Shown here one piece after another: positions 16,895 through 25,442 of a stretch of DNA of 64,000 nt. Origin of the DNA: Fibrobacteria bacterium (GTDB lineage: Bacteria > Fibrobacterota > Fibrobacteria > UBA5070); assembly GCA_020633825.1 (NCBI GenBank), contig JACKCV010000002.1, forward strand, positions 455,001 to 519,000, written 5' to 3'. The notes below the pieces were generated by a model. That model was not told where the DNA came from. It worked only from the letters and a program-made list of their open reading frames with translations, and searched no databases. Position numbers and translations under genes: made by a program. Within the stretch, counting starts at the first letter, position 1. Each line of letters starts with the position of its first letter.

Positions 16895-17917
16895 TCACTC
16901 CCGGTCGGCCCCGCCGGTGTCGATCGTCGCGGGCTTCCCCGCGACCGGGTGTGGCGTGGCGGTGGGATAGGCGCACCGGAACCCCACGGACCCGATGTAG
17001 CGCAAACCCGGTGCGAGCCCATCCCGGTAGCCGGCCAGGGCTCCGTCGGGTCCTGTCATCCAGCTGCCGCCGCGGATGACCTTGCCCCGCCCGCCGTCCG
17101 GGCCCGCGGGATCGTCCCTGCGCGACTTGGAATAGGTGTCGGAGGCGTACCAGTCCGCCGTCCACGACCAGACGTTCCCGGACATGTCGTACAGACCCCA
17201 GCGGTTGGGGGCGCGCGATCCCGAGGGCTCCACGAGGGCCGATCCGTCCTTGCATCCGAAGGTCCTCCAGCCCTTCGAAAGCGCGTTCAGGGTCAGGTCG
17301 GCGAGGTTCGCCGAGCGGCACGCCCCGAGGGGATCGTTCCCCCACGTGAACATGGCGGTGTCGCCGGCGCGCGCGGCGTATTCGTATTCGGCTTCGGTGG
17401 GCAGGCGCCCTCCGCGGGCGCGGCAGAAGTCGGAAGCCTCCCGCCAGGTCACGAACCAGGCGGGGTGGTCGGGGTTCCCGGGAGTGCACATCGGGCCCTC
17501 GCAGAGGTCCCACGGCGCGGTTCCGGATTCCTCGACGTATTCGCGTTGGGTGACGTGGATCCTGTCCAGACGGAATCCGTCAAGACAGACCTCGTGGGCG
17601 GGGTGGCTGTTCGCACCTCCCACGGAGTCCGGATTCCCCATGAGGAAGCAGCCGGGCGGGATCTCCACGATCGAGGGGGCCACTCCCGGGGAGCGCTTGT
17701 TCCGGCGCGCCGGAGCGGAGGAGGCCGCCGGGGCGGCCAGTTCCGTCCCGTCCGTGGCGGTGTCCCGCACCGGCGGAACGAAGGTGCTTTCGGAAGGCGC
17801 GTCGAGATCGTCGAGGGCCCCGGCGGATTCGGAGATGTCCAGGCCGGACGTCCGGTGGAAGGGGAGCAGGACCAGGAGCAGGAAGGTCGCCGGGGAAAGG
17901 CGGAAGGCGGTTTCCAT
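16895..17917 (-). CDS. Secreted FGE-sulfatase (SUMF1) domain protein
   Basis: 340 residues. An N-terminal hydrophobic signal (PATFLLLVLLPF) and a low-complexity linker precede a formylglycine-generating-enzyme-like domain from about 85. Typical strings are IPPGCFLMGNPD, RLPTEAEYEYAARAG, NRWGLYDMSGNVWSW, VIRGGSW and GFRCA. The domain is common in Fibrobacter-type genomes, where most members are not sulfatase activators but surface or carbohydrate-associated proteins. The two redox cysteines of genuine FGE were not identified in their usual place. It is convergent with the glycoside hydrolase and lies just upstream (by transcription) of nothing obvious, its start being three bases from the stop of the ABC ATPase gene. 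Confidence 0.85.
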   Translation of the reverse strand: METAFRLSPATFLLLVLLPFHRTSGLDISESAGALDDLDAPSESTFVPPVRDTATDGTELAAPAASSAPARRNKRSPGVAPSIVEIPPGCFLMGNPDSVGGANSHPAHEVCLDGFRLDRIHVTQREYVEESGTAPWDLCEGPMCTPGNPDHPAWFVTWREASDFCRARGGRLPTEAEYEYAARAGDTAMFTWGNDPLGACRSANLADLTLNALSKGWRTFGCKDGSALVEPSGSRAPNRWGLYDMSGNVWSWTADWYASDTYSKSRRDDPAGPDGGRGKVIRGGSWMTGPDGALAGYRDGLAPGLRYIGSVGFRCAYPTATPHPVAGKPATIDTGGADRE

Positions 17918-17920
17918 GGG

Positions 17921-18748
17921 TCAGGTTTCCGAGGCTCCACCGAGGATGTCGAGGGACAGGTGGTGGGCTCGTCTGTGGAGCCGCAAGGGATGGCCGAAGG
18001 CGAGGGAAAGGTTCCTCGAATTCAGTTCGGTCGCCACCGGTCCGCAGGCGACGGCCAAGCCCCGGCGGTCGAGCAGCAGGACGTGGGTGGCCGTCGAGGG
18101 GATCTCCTCCACGTGGTGGGTCACCAGGAGCAGCGAGCGCTCGGGATGGCGGCGCGTCCAGGACTCCAGGCGCTCCACCAGTTCGGCCCGGGCCACGGGA
18201 TCGAGACCGGCGAAGGGTTCGTCGAGCAGGAGGAACTCGGGGGAGGGAGCCAGGGCGCGGGCGATGTGGGCGCGGCGGCGCTGCCCCAGGGAGACGCGAT
18301 CCAGGGGGCGGTCGGCGGTCTCCTGCAGTCCCCAGAATTCCAACTCGGCATGGGCTTGGGCGGTTTGCGCGCGCGTCGGGGAGGAAAACCGCAGACCCAC
18401 CGTGCCGACGGAGGCGGAGACCACGTAGTCGGCGATGGAAATGGTCTCGTCGAGGAGCCGTTCCATGGAATCGCCGGCGAATCCCACGAGTTTCCAGAGA
18501 TCCTGGACGGGCTGTCCCCCGAAGCGGACTCCCAGCACTTCCAGATCCCCTTCCCAGGGGTGCATGCGGCCTTGGAGGGCGAGGGCGAGGGTGCTCTTCC
18601 CGCAACCGTTCGGTCCCATCGCGATCCAGCGTTCCCCGGGGGCGATCTCCCAGTCGAGCGGTCCCACGACGGCAACTCCGTCGCGGCGCAACTCCAGGGC
18701 CCGGGCCCGCACCGTGGGCCCGCCCTTTCCGCCCGAGGAGCGTCTCAT
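17921..18748 (-). CDS. ABC transporter ATP-binding protein without a membrane partner
   Basis: 275 residues of an ABC ATPase. Walker A is GPNGCGKSTL, the signature is VSLGQRRRAHIARAL, Walker B is EFLLLDEPFAGLD and the switch His is in LLVTHHVEEIP. It resembles the ModF/YlmA-type cytoplasmic ATPases. ATG 18748 overlaps the stop of the upstream TIM-barrel-like gene as ATGA, indicating translational coupling. No permease or binding protein is nearby, so the partner is either elsewhere or the protein is a non-transport ABC ATPase. Confidence 0.88.
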   Translation of the reverse strand: MRRSSGGKGGPTVRARALELRRDGVAVVGPLDWEIAPGERWIAMGPNGCGKSTLALALQGRMHPWEGDLEVLGVRFGGQPVQDLWKLVGFAGDSMERLLDETISIADYVVSASVGTVGLRFSSPTRAQTAQAHAELEFWGLQETADRPLDRVSLGQRRRAHIARALAPSPEFLLLDEPFAGLDPVARAELVERLESWTRRHPERSLLLVTHHVEEIPSTATHVLLLDRRGLAVACGPVATELNSRNLSLAFGHPLRLHRRAHHLSLDILGGASET

Positions 18749-19737
18749 GCGCGGGCGCGGAGGTCGGCGAAGGCGCGGACCATGGAGGAGTGCGCCTTCG
18801 CCGGGTCGTCGGAACGGAGCCAGGAAAGCCATTCCGACGACCGCCACGACCATGCCATGAGGTTGCGGATCCCGGCTTGGAAGGAGAGCTCCGCCGCCAG
18901 GGGAGCGAAGTGTTCGGTCCCCGCCTTGATGCGGTAGAGCTTCATCCACATCTGCGGCTCGAGTCGATGTCGGGAGCACAACTCGACCAGACGGGACGCG
19001 TACAGCGCATATTCCCCGCGCACGTGGTCCTCGCCATGGGATTCCTCCCAGTAGGGGTCGCAGGCGAGCTCGTCCACGCCGGGGAGCGCGGCCACGGAGG
19101 CCCAATCGGGAAGTCCGGCGTCGAAGTGGTCGGGCAGCAGGCAGATGCAGTTGCGCTTTCCGGCCTTGCGGACCCGGTGGCTCCAGCGTCCGAGCAGCCC
19201 CAGGAGGCGATCCTGACGGAACTTGGAAACCTCCCCGTCGGCGACCGCGGGCATGTCGTGCCCCGTCCATTCGCGGAAGAGACTCCGGCAGACCGCGCAG
19301 CGGCAAGCCCACTCCCCGCCGCGTCCCTTGCGGAAGTAGAAGTGCGGCTCGTCCCAGAAGACGGTCTCGACATCGGTGGCGCAAACCGCGTCGATCCATC
19401 CGTCCATGTAGTCCTGGAAGGCGGGGTGGTTGGGGCAGATGGCGGGCATGGCCTCCCCGGTGGACAGCACCTGGTTCGATCCGGGATTCTTCGCCACCAG
19501 TTCGGAAAGGGCCTCTCCGCCGAAGACGCGCCCCACACCCCAGGAGTTGACATACACCTCCAGCCCCTCGGAGCGGGAGACGCGCACGATCTCGCCCATG
19601 GTGTCGCGGTAGTAGGAAAGATCGTCCTCGCTCCAGGTGTGGAGGACGCGGTTGGCCCCTTCCGAGGCCATTTCCGCCATGTCGCGTCGTACGTGTTCGG
19701 GACGGCGGACGCCGAAGTAGGAGAAACCGGTCTTCAT
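18745..19737 (-). CDS. Putative TIM-barrel (glycosidase-like) protein
   Basis: About 330 residues without a signal peptide. The layout (strand-helix repeats beginning TGFSYFGVRRPEH, with VLHTWSEDD, EVYVNSWGVG, TVFWDEPHFYF, ELACDPYWEE and MAWSWRSSE) fits a TIM barrel similar to putative glycosyl hydrolases. A CRCAVCRSLF cluster after the DEPH motif is common in uncharacterised members of that group. No exact family is claimed. ATG 19737 is chosen, as an earlier TTG would run into the divergent trmL start. The 29-base gap to trmL must hold promoters in both directions or share regulation. It is coupled to the ABC ATPase gene by an ATGA overlap. Confidence 0.7.
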   Translation of the reverse strand: MKTGFSYFGVRRPEHVRRDMAEMASEGANRVLHTWSEDDLSYYRDTMGEIVRVSRSEGLEVYVNSWGVGRVFGGEALSELVAKNPGSNQVLSTGEAMPAICPNHPAFQDYMDGWIDAVCATDVETVFWDEPHFYFRKGRGGEWACRCAVCRSLFREWTGHDMPAVADGEVSKFRQDRLLGLLGRWSHRVRKAGKRNCICLLPDHFDAGLPDWASVAALPGVDELACDPYWEESHGEDHVRGEYALYASRLVELCSRHRLEPQMWMKLYRIKAGTEHFAPLAAELSFQAGIRNLMAWSWRSSEWLSWLRSDDPAKAHSSMVRAFADLRARA

Positions 19738-19766
19738 GGATCGAAGTGTAGCTTTGCCCCCCAACC

Positions 19767-20219
19767 ATGCTGCACATCGTCCTCGTCTGTCCGGAAATCG
19801 CCCCCAACACGGGGAACATCGCGCGACTTTGCGTCTGCAACGGCCTGAGGCTGCATCTGGTGCACCCCCTGGGCTACCAGATCACGGACAAGAATCTCAA
19901 ACGGGCGGGGATGGACTACTGGAAGCACCTGGACCTGGTGGAGCACGAGGACCTGGACGCCTTCCTGGATCACCTGCCCGACGACGCCCGCCTGCATTTC
20001 CTGTCCACCCGCGGGACGACGGCCCATTGGGACGCCAGCTTCCGGGACGGGGATTGGCTGGTGTTCGGGGCCGAATCGAAGGGACTTCCCGACCGGCTCC
20101 GCGCGCTCGACCGAGGGGACTGGCTGACCATCCCCATGTCCGGTGAATTCGTCCGGTCCCTGAATCTTTCCAGTTCGGTGGCCATCGTGGCCTACGAGGC
20201 GCTGCGCCAGAGCCGCTGA
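19767..20219 (+). CDS. trmL: tRNA (cytidine/uridine-2'-O-)-methyltransferase TrmL
   Basis: 150 residues of the SPOUT superfamily, which methylates the 2'-OH of the wobble base 34 in certain leucine tRNAs using S-adenosylmethionine. Typical motifs are IVLVCPEIAPNTGNIARLC at the start, VFGAESKGLP in the knot, and the C-terminal IPMSGEFVRSLNLSSSVAIV. Length is normal. It begins close to the divergent TIM-barrel-like gene and is followed after 18 bases by the lipocalin-like gene on the same strand. Confidence 0.95.
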   Translation: MLHIVLVCPEIAPNTGNIARLCVCNGLRLHLVHPLGYQITDKNLKRAGMDYWKHLDLVEHEDLDAFLDHLPDDARLHFLSTRGTTAHWDASFRDGDWLVFGAESKGLPDRLRALDRGDWLTIPMSGEFVRSLNLSSSVAIVAYEALRQSR

Positions 20220-20237
20220 TTTTGTTCTTTTCACGGG

Positions 20238-21233
20238 ATGAAACGCACCCTCGCATCCCTGCTCGTCCTGGGGCTCGCCGTGCAATCCGCGCGGGCCCTC
20301 GATCTCCCCTCCGGTTCCCTGCGCGCCACCGGCGCCGCCGACCTGTTGCTGAACAAGCGCAAACCCCGGTACTACAACGAAGTGTGGAGCTGGCAGGTGC
20401 TGTTCGACAACGGGACCCAGGCGAGCCTCAACTTCACCTACGCGCGCCTGGGCTTCAAGGATCCGGTCTGCGGGGCAGATCTCTCCCTGGCGGGATTCAA
20501 GGGGCGCAACTACGCGGTGGGGCGCGAGTATCCCGAGGACCGCCTGCAGCAGCAGGGGAATCCGCTGCGCCTCCAGATCCATCCCGACATCTGGTTCCAA
20601 GGGCAACCGACCACCTCCCACCGTCTGCATTTCGCCACCACCAAGAACGAGGGGTACTTCCTCGATCTGGAATTTTCCGACATGGTGGCCGGAGCGTCCT
20701 GGGGGAACGGGGTCTTCGGCCTCAAGAAGGGCGATCTGGGCGTGGCCGTGACCATCCCCATGGCACGGGTGAAGGGACGGCTCGCCGTCGGCCCCGACAC
20801 CCTGGAGGTCCAGGGGTGGGCGGTGATGGAGCACATGCGCCAGACCGCCTTGTTGGGAGACCTCGTCGACGAGACCTTCCGGGGATTCCGCACCGGTCCC
20901 GAGCCCGTGTATCTGAACGTCTTCAAGGAGAAGGACAAGGATTGGGCGGGATTCGGCATCGTCTGGAAGGACGGCAAGCCGAATCTGGTCCCGGCATCGT
21001 CGGTGAAGATCGCCGCCGCGGGAGGCGTGAATCCCCCCACGCGGGTCGAGCTCGTCGGCTCCGACGGCACCTCCATCGCCATGGATCGCAAATCCATCGG
21101 CCAGGCCAATTCCATCCTCGACGGAATGGAGGGCGTCACCCGATGGGTGGTCAAGACGTTCATGGGAGACGTCCGGATGTCGCGCGGACTGGTCGACGGG
21201 GGCTTCTACCAGTACGTGAAGGTCAAGCGCTGA
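20238..21233 (+). CDS. Secreted lipocalin-like (AttH/CrtC/Svf1-type) protein
   Basis: 331 residues with a signal peptide (KRTLASLLVLGLAVQSARA). The rest is beta-rich: YYNEVWSWQVLFDNG, HRLHFATTKNEGYFLDLEF, VQGWAVMEHMRQT and FRGFRTGPEPVYLNVF. The order of a W-rich start, a central ligand strand and a WA.MEH segment recalls the double-lipocalin AttH/CrtC/Svf1 superfamily, but no enzyme activity can be inferred. It follows trmL by 18 bases and is convergent with a glycosyltransferase, from which it is separated by three GC-rich hairpins. Confidence 0.6.
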   Translation: MKRTLASLLVLGLAVQSARALDLPSGSLRATGAADLLLNKRKPRYYNEVWSWQVLFDNGTQASLNFTYARLGFKDPVCGADLSLAGFKGRNYAVGREYPEDRLQQQGNPLRLQIHPDIWFQGQPTTSHRLHFATTKNEGYFLDLEFSDMVAGASWGNGVFGLKKGDLGVAVTIPMARVKGRLAVGPDTLEVQGWAVMEHMRQTALLGDLVDETFRGFRTGPEPVYLNVFKEKDKDWAGFGIVWKDGKPNLVPASSVKIAAAGGVNPPTRVELVGSDGTSIAMDRKSIGQANSILDGMEGVTRWVVKTFMGDVRMSRGLVDGGFYQYVKVKR

Positions 21234-21260
21234 CCGCTCCGGCTCGAAGGGATTGATTTC

Positions 21261-21334
21261 GGGGGAAGGACTTCCCCCGCGCCCACGGCCCCGAGGGGCC
21301 TCGGCTCCCCCTTCTCCGGGGGGCTCCCCCCGGA
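21261..21334. repeat. Three tandem perfect GC hairpins between convergent genes
   Basis: Three consecutive perfect inverted repeats, each with a two-base centre: GGGGGAAG-GA-CTTCCCCC (21261-21278), GGCCCC-GA-GGGGCC (21287-21300) and TCCGGGGGG-CT-CCCCCCGGA (21315-21334). They occupy the gap between the 3' ends of the lipocalin-like and GT4 genes. Without T tracts they are not classical terminators in either direction, but such stacks can stop or pause transcription. Confidence 0.55.
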
Positions 21335-21433
21335 CCCCCCTCGCGAGGCCCGCGCCCGCATCCTCCCACGACACCTCGTACGGGCGGGAGATGATTTGGC
21401 CGCGAGGCTCCCCGTCCGTTCCCTGCGGTCGGG

Positions 21434-22561
21434 TCAGTTCGGCGCTTCCGCGCACCCTTCCAGGATGGCCGCGATCTTCGCCGCGCGGGAAGGCCAGTCC
21501 AGCGTGGCCGCGTGCGCGATCCCGGCGCGAGCGCAGGCGCGCGCCCTCTCCGGCGAAAGGAGCGCATCCAGGGCGGCGGCCGCCTCCTCGGGGGAGTCGG
21601 GGGGGACGATGATCCCGGCTTCCGGCCCCACCGCCTCGGGCATTCCACCGCTGCGGGCCGCGAGCACGGGGACGCCGCAAGCCTGCGCTTCGGCCAGCAC
21701 CATCCCGAAGCCTTCGACGTCGCGGGCCTCCTGGCGCGACAGCAAGGCGAAGACACCCAGCGACAGGAAGGCGGGAAGGTCCGCATCGGCGATGCGGCCC
21801 AGCAGACGCACCGTCGCACCCAGATCCGCCCGCGCGACCAGGGATTCCAAGCGGGCGCGGTCCGGTCCACCCCCGCCCACCAGCACCTGGACGCCGGGGT
21901 GCCTCTCCCGGAGGAGGGACGCGGCGGCGATCAGGGTATCCACGCCTTTGCGGGGAACCAGACGCGTCAGGCAGGTGACCACTGGGGTGCCGCGCGCGAT
22001 GCCCAGGCGGACCCGGAGCTCCTCGATGTCCGCCGGAGGCGGGGGAGCGAAGACGGTGGTGTCGACTCCGGGGTGGACCACGTGGATGCGGTCGGGAGGG
22101 ACGGAATCCGGCAGAAGGCTCGCCGTGTGGCGGCTGTTGGGGATCACGGCCTGCATGCGTCCCAGGACGGCAGGTGCCAGGCGCAGCCCCGCCCTTCCCA
22201 GAGGATGGTTGAGCAGTTCGCGTCCATGGGCGATGGCGGTCTGGGCGACGGTGCGGGGCAGGCGCATGCCGGCCAAGGCGGGGAACCACTGCGCATAGAG
22301 GACGTGGGTGCTCCGCCGCTTCCGGACGATCCCGGGAAGAAGGGTCAGCAGGGGGAGGCACAGCCAGGAGGAGTGGACGGACACACGTCGCACCGGCCAC
22401 GGAAATCCCTCGTCTCCAGGCGGACGGGACGAGCCCGGGGTCGGGGCGACCACGGCGAAATCGTCGCACAGGGGTGCCAGATGCCGGGCCAGATGGCCCA
22501 TGTAGCTCTGGATGCCTCCGGTTTCGGGAGGGAAGTCCTGGGTGACCATGAGAAGCCGCAC
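21434..22561 (-). CDS. GT4-family glycosyltransferase
   Basis: 375 residues with the GT-B fold of family 4. The N-terminal domain starts LLMVTQDFPPETGGIQSYM, with HGRELL and IPNSRHTASLL. The C-terminal donor domain has CLTRLVPRKGVDTLI, VLVGGGGPDRARLE, EGFGMVLAEAQACGVPV and the ARSGGMPEAVG loop. It resembles PimB/PimC-type mannosyl- or glycosyltransferases; donor and acceptor cannot be deduced. Start is GTG at 22561. It is transcribed divergently from a second GT4 gene whose start lies within about 30 bases, so one promoter region serves both. Confidence 0.9.
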   Translation of the reverse strand: MRLLMVTQDFPPETGGIQSYMGHLARHLAPLCDDFAVVAPTPGSSRPPGDEGFPWPVRRVSVHSSWLCLPLLTLLPGIVRKRRSTHVLYAQWFPALAGMRLPRTVAQTAIAHGRELLNHPLGRAGLRLAPAVLGRMQAVIPNSRHTASLLPDSVPPDRIHVVHPGVDTTVFAPPPPADIEELRVRLGIARGTPVVTCLTRLVPRKGVDTLIAAASLLRERHPGVQVLVGGGGPDRARLESLVARADLGATVRLLGRIADADLPAFLSLGVFALLSRQEARDVEGFGMVLAEAQACGVPVLAARSGGMPEAVGPEAGIIVPPDSPEEAAAALDALLSPERARACARAGIAHAATLDWPSRAAKIAAILEGCAEAPN

Positions 22562-22589
22562 GGTGCGGAAGCTAGATTATCCGACCAGA

Positions 22590-23894
22590 GTGCAACCAGA
22601 TCCAGCCCCCAAGTCCCTTCGCAGTGCCGATGCGATCGATGTCGTCCTGGATGCGGCGGTCCTGGGCGTTTCCGCCGTGTACCCTTCCCAGCGCGCCGGA
22701 ATCTGGCGATTCCTGCGCGATTGGTGCGCGGAGCTCGCTTCCCGCCCGGGCGTGTCGTTGCACCTGATCTCCTCGGGACGGGCACCTTGGAACGAACTCG
22801 CCGTGGAGCACGTGTGCCGCAAGGACCAGTTCCTGCGCCAGTTGCCCCACTTGTGGAGGCCCCGCCCCGGGTATCCGATCTGGCGGAGGCTCCAATCCCT
22901 CGGATCCCGCCTGGCGTTCCGCCTTCCCGGCAAGGTGCCGCGCACGGCGGTCGCGGGCATGCTCCAGGCCCTCCAGCCGGGCTTGGGGAAGATCGCACGG
23001 CCCATTCCCGGCGCCATCTACCATTCCCCCTACCATGCCTTGCCCGACACCAGAGGCAAGTCGCTTTGGCGCACCCGGTCCATCACGGTCCATGACGCCA
23101 TCCCCCTCCTGCATCCCGAGTGGTTCGACGACATCACCCCGTACCTGAGGGCCCTCGATTCCATCACGGCCCGGGACACGGTGTTCGTCGATTCCGAAAG
23201 CACGAAGCGGGATCTCGTGCATTGGAAGGGGTTGGATCCTCGTCGGATCCTGGTGGCCTATCCGGGGATCTCGGGCCACTTCCGGGTGGTGGACCGGTCG
23301 ACGTGCCGCGCCGCCTTGGAACGGCTGGGCGTCCCCGACGTACGGTTCCTGCTGGCGGTCGGCACCTTGGAACCCCGCAAGAACCTTCCCGCGTTGCTGG
23401 AGGCGTTCGCCCGGGTCGCCGTGCTTCCCGGAAACGAGGATCTCCACCTGGTCCTGGTGGGTGCGCGAGGTTGGAGGAACGAGGTCCTCGACGCGACCTT
23501 CGCGCGCATCGGAGCGGTTCGTGCGCGGGTGCTCCGGCCGGGCTTCGTGGCAGACGAGGACCTTCCGCTCCTGTACGGGGCCTGCGAGGCGTTCGTGTTC
23601 GCCAGCCTGTACGAGGGATTCGGCCTTCCCATCGCCGAGGCGATGGCCTGCGGGGCGCCGGTGCTGTGCGTCGACAATTCCAGTCAGAGGGAAGTCGCGG
23701 GGGACGTGGCCATGCTCTCGCCCGGTCCCTCGGCCGAGGAACTTTCCCGCTGCCTCGGATCGCTTCTTTCCGATGCCGATCGCCGCGCCGACATGCGTCG
23801 TCGCGGGCCGGCCCAGTCCGCCCGTTTCACCTGGAAGGCCTGCATCGACGTCCATCTGGACGCATGGGCCGCTTGGCGCGAGGACGATCGGTGA
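22590..23894 (+). CDS. GT4-family glycosyltransferase (divergent partner)
   Basis: About 434 residues. The GT-B donor half is clear: FLLAVGTLEPRKNLPALLEAF, LVLVGARGWRNE, RPGFVADEDLPLLYGAC, then VFASLYEGFGLPIAEAMACG and NSSQREVAGD. The N-terminal half has YHSPYHALP, SITVHDAIPLLHP and TVFVDSESTKRDL, as in WbaZ/MtfB-type enzymes. The true start is unsure: GTG 22563 or GTG 22590 are both possible and neither has a good ribosome site. The stop overlaps the GTG start of the next gene (GTGA), so this enzyme is translationally coupled to an outer-membrane barrel protein. Confidence 0.88.
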   Translation: MQPDPAPKSLRSADAIDVVLDAAVLGVSAVYPSQRAGIWRFLRDWCAELASRPGVSLHLISSGRAPWNELAVEHVCRKDQFLRQLPHLWRPRPGYPIWRRLQSLGSRLAFRLPGKVPRTAVAGMLQALQPGLGKIARPIPGAIYHSPYHALPDTRGKSLWRTRSITVHDAIPLLHPEWFDDITPYLRALDSITARDTVFVDSESTKRDLVHWKGLDPRRILVAYPGISGHFRVVDRSTCRAALERLGVPDVRFLLAVGTLEPRKNLPALLEAFARVAVLPGNEDLHLVLVGARGWRNEVLDATFARIGAVRARVLRPGFVADEDLPLLYGACEAFVFASLYEGFGLPIAEAMACGAPVLCVDNSSQREVAGDVAMLSPGPSAEELSRCLGSLLSDADRRADMRRRGPAQSARFTWKACIDVHLDAWAAWREDDR

Positions 23895-25384
23895 TCGGCC
23901 TGCTCGCCGCACTGGCCTTCGCCGCGAATTGGACGCCGCCGGATTTCCCGGACTGGATGGACTCCTCCTCCCGGGCGGCCATGGAGTGGAAAGCCGCGGT
24001 TCCCGACACCTTCCCGCGCGAGGCCGGAACCTGGTACGTCGTGGTGGATTCCCCCGAGGACCCGCTCGGAAGGGACAGTCTCGTGTCGTTGAGCGTCCGC
24101 CCCCACCCGCTGCTGAGCGCGGTGTTCTGGCCGATCGACAAGGTCGTCAACCCCACGGCACGGGTGGTCCTCACCCCTCTGAAGGTTCCGGTGCTCTACG
24201 GCGAACGGATCGAAGTGGTCGACCGCGGGGTGCTTCTGGCGCGACTCGATTCCTCCACCCAGACGATGATCTACCCCACCATGGTCATGGACGGAGGGAC
24301 GGGATCCCGGTTGGGGGGGACGGTCCTTTCCAACGATCTGTTCCACAGTTCCTGGTACGGCAGGGCTTCCGGGGCCTTCACCATCGCCCGGGACTGGTAC
24401 CTGGGTGTGAATGCTCTCTCCCCGCCGTTCGGAATGGGCAATCGGTTGCGTGCCCGGGTGGCCGCCGCCAAGTTCGGAGAGACCTCGATCCGGATTCCCG
24501 GCTGGTACCCGATGGGTTCGACGAAATCCGTCCTGACGGTGCGGGAGGAGCGGGTCAGCGCCTCTTCCGGCGTCAGCATCCCCCTCGGCCGGCTGGGGGG
24601 AATCGAACCCAATTGGACCGGGACCTGGCGCAGGGCCGCCGCTCCCGAGCGCGGCGGCGGCAATCGCATGGACCTCTCGGAGATCCCGTGGTTCTCCCGC
24701 GGGAACCGGGGCATCCGGGGCGAGGAATGGTCCCAGCAGATCCAGCTGGTATGGTACAAGGGAAACCGGGATTTCGAAGGGATCCCCACCGATGGCGGCC
24801 ACCAATCCGTGGCGGTCCAGCGGGTTTCGAGCCACGGTGGGGGGGACGCCTTCACCCTCAGCGTGGAAGGCTCGCGCTTCTTCCTGCTCGGGGACGAGAA
24901 GTACGTGTACCGCAAGGAAGACCTGGAGCCCTACCTGGACATCTCCCCCGAAACCATCGTGCGACTCCTCGATCCTTCCACCTTGCGTCGCAGGCTGACC
25001 CAGAGAAGGGTGCTCGCCTCCATGGCCCGGGTATCCCGGATGTGGGAGCTCGATCCGTCGGATCCCGTCACCTACTACCAGTTCCCCACCATGGGGGGAT
25101 CCGCCCCCGCCCGCGCCTACGGGGGCGGCCGGTTGATGGGGAAGTTCGTCGCCGGCGGTGCCCTCGAATACCGATGGCCCATCTGGCGCTACATCGATGG
25201 CGCGGTGTTCGGGGAAATGGCCTGGGTGGGGGACGATCTCCTCGATTTCGACTTCGATCGCCTGGCACCGGGAACCGGCGGGGGGATCCGGGTGCGCACC
25301 AAGACCATGTTCCTGTTCCGGGTGTTCGCCGCCTACGGACGCGAGGGCGGGCGCTTCGTGGCGACGGTTTCCCAGGAATTCTGA
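23891..25384 (+). CDS. Omp85-type outer-membrane barrel protein lacking POTRA domains
   Basis: 497 residues from GTG 23891 with a short hydrophobic leader (VIGLLAALAFA). The C-terminal half has the surface-antigen D15/BamA barrel pattern: PTMGGSAPARAYGGGRLMGKF, ALEYRWPIWRYIDGAVFGEMAWV and GGGIRVRTKTMFLFRV, ending with the outer-membrane signature VSQEF (last residue Phe). The N-terminal about 120 residues do not look like POTRA repeats. It is coupled to a glycosyltransferase by a 4-base overlap and convergent with the GT8-like gene. A role as an outer-membrane partner of the glycan cluster is inference from position. Confidence 0.75.
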   Translation: MIGLLAALAFAANWTPPDFPDWMDSSSRAAMEWKAAVPDTFPREAGTWYVVVDSPEDPLGRDSLVSLSVRPHPLLSAVFWPIDKVVNPTARVVLTPLKVPVLYGERIEVVDRGVLLARLDSSTQTMIYPTMVMDGGTGSRLGGTVLSNDLFHSSWYGRASGAFTIARDWYLGVNALSPPFGMGNRLRARVAAAKFGETSIRIPGWYPMGSTKSVLTVREERVSASSGVSIPLGRLGGIEPNWTGTWRRAAAPERGGGNRMDLSEIPWFSRGNRGIRGEEWSQQIQLVWYKGNRDFEGIPTDGGHQSVAVQRVSSHGGGDAFTLSVEGSRFFLLGDEKYVYRKEDLEPYLDISPETIVRLLDPSTLRRRLTQRRVLASMARVSRMWELDPSDPVTYYQFPTMGGSAPARAYGGGRLMGKFVAGGALEYRWPIWRYIDGAVFGEMAWVGDDLLDFDFDRLAPGTGGGIRVRTKTMFLFRVFAAYGREGGRFVATVSQEF

Positions 25385-25442
25385 ACCCTCCGCCGAACGG
25401 ATCCCGCTCCCGCACGGGGGGCATCCGATCTCCGTGGGTGGT

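Noticed and set aside
13636..17022. An open frame of about 1128 codons antisense to the glycoside hydrolase
   Set aside because: It has the same Gly/Arg/His composition as other antisense frames and no motif, while the sense gene has a signal peptide, ribosome site and catalytic residues.
19734..22469. A 911-codon minus-strand frame spanning trmL, the lipocalin-like gene and part of a GT4 gene
   Set aside because: It crosses three well supported genes and has no recognisable protein content.
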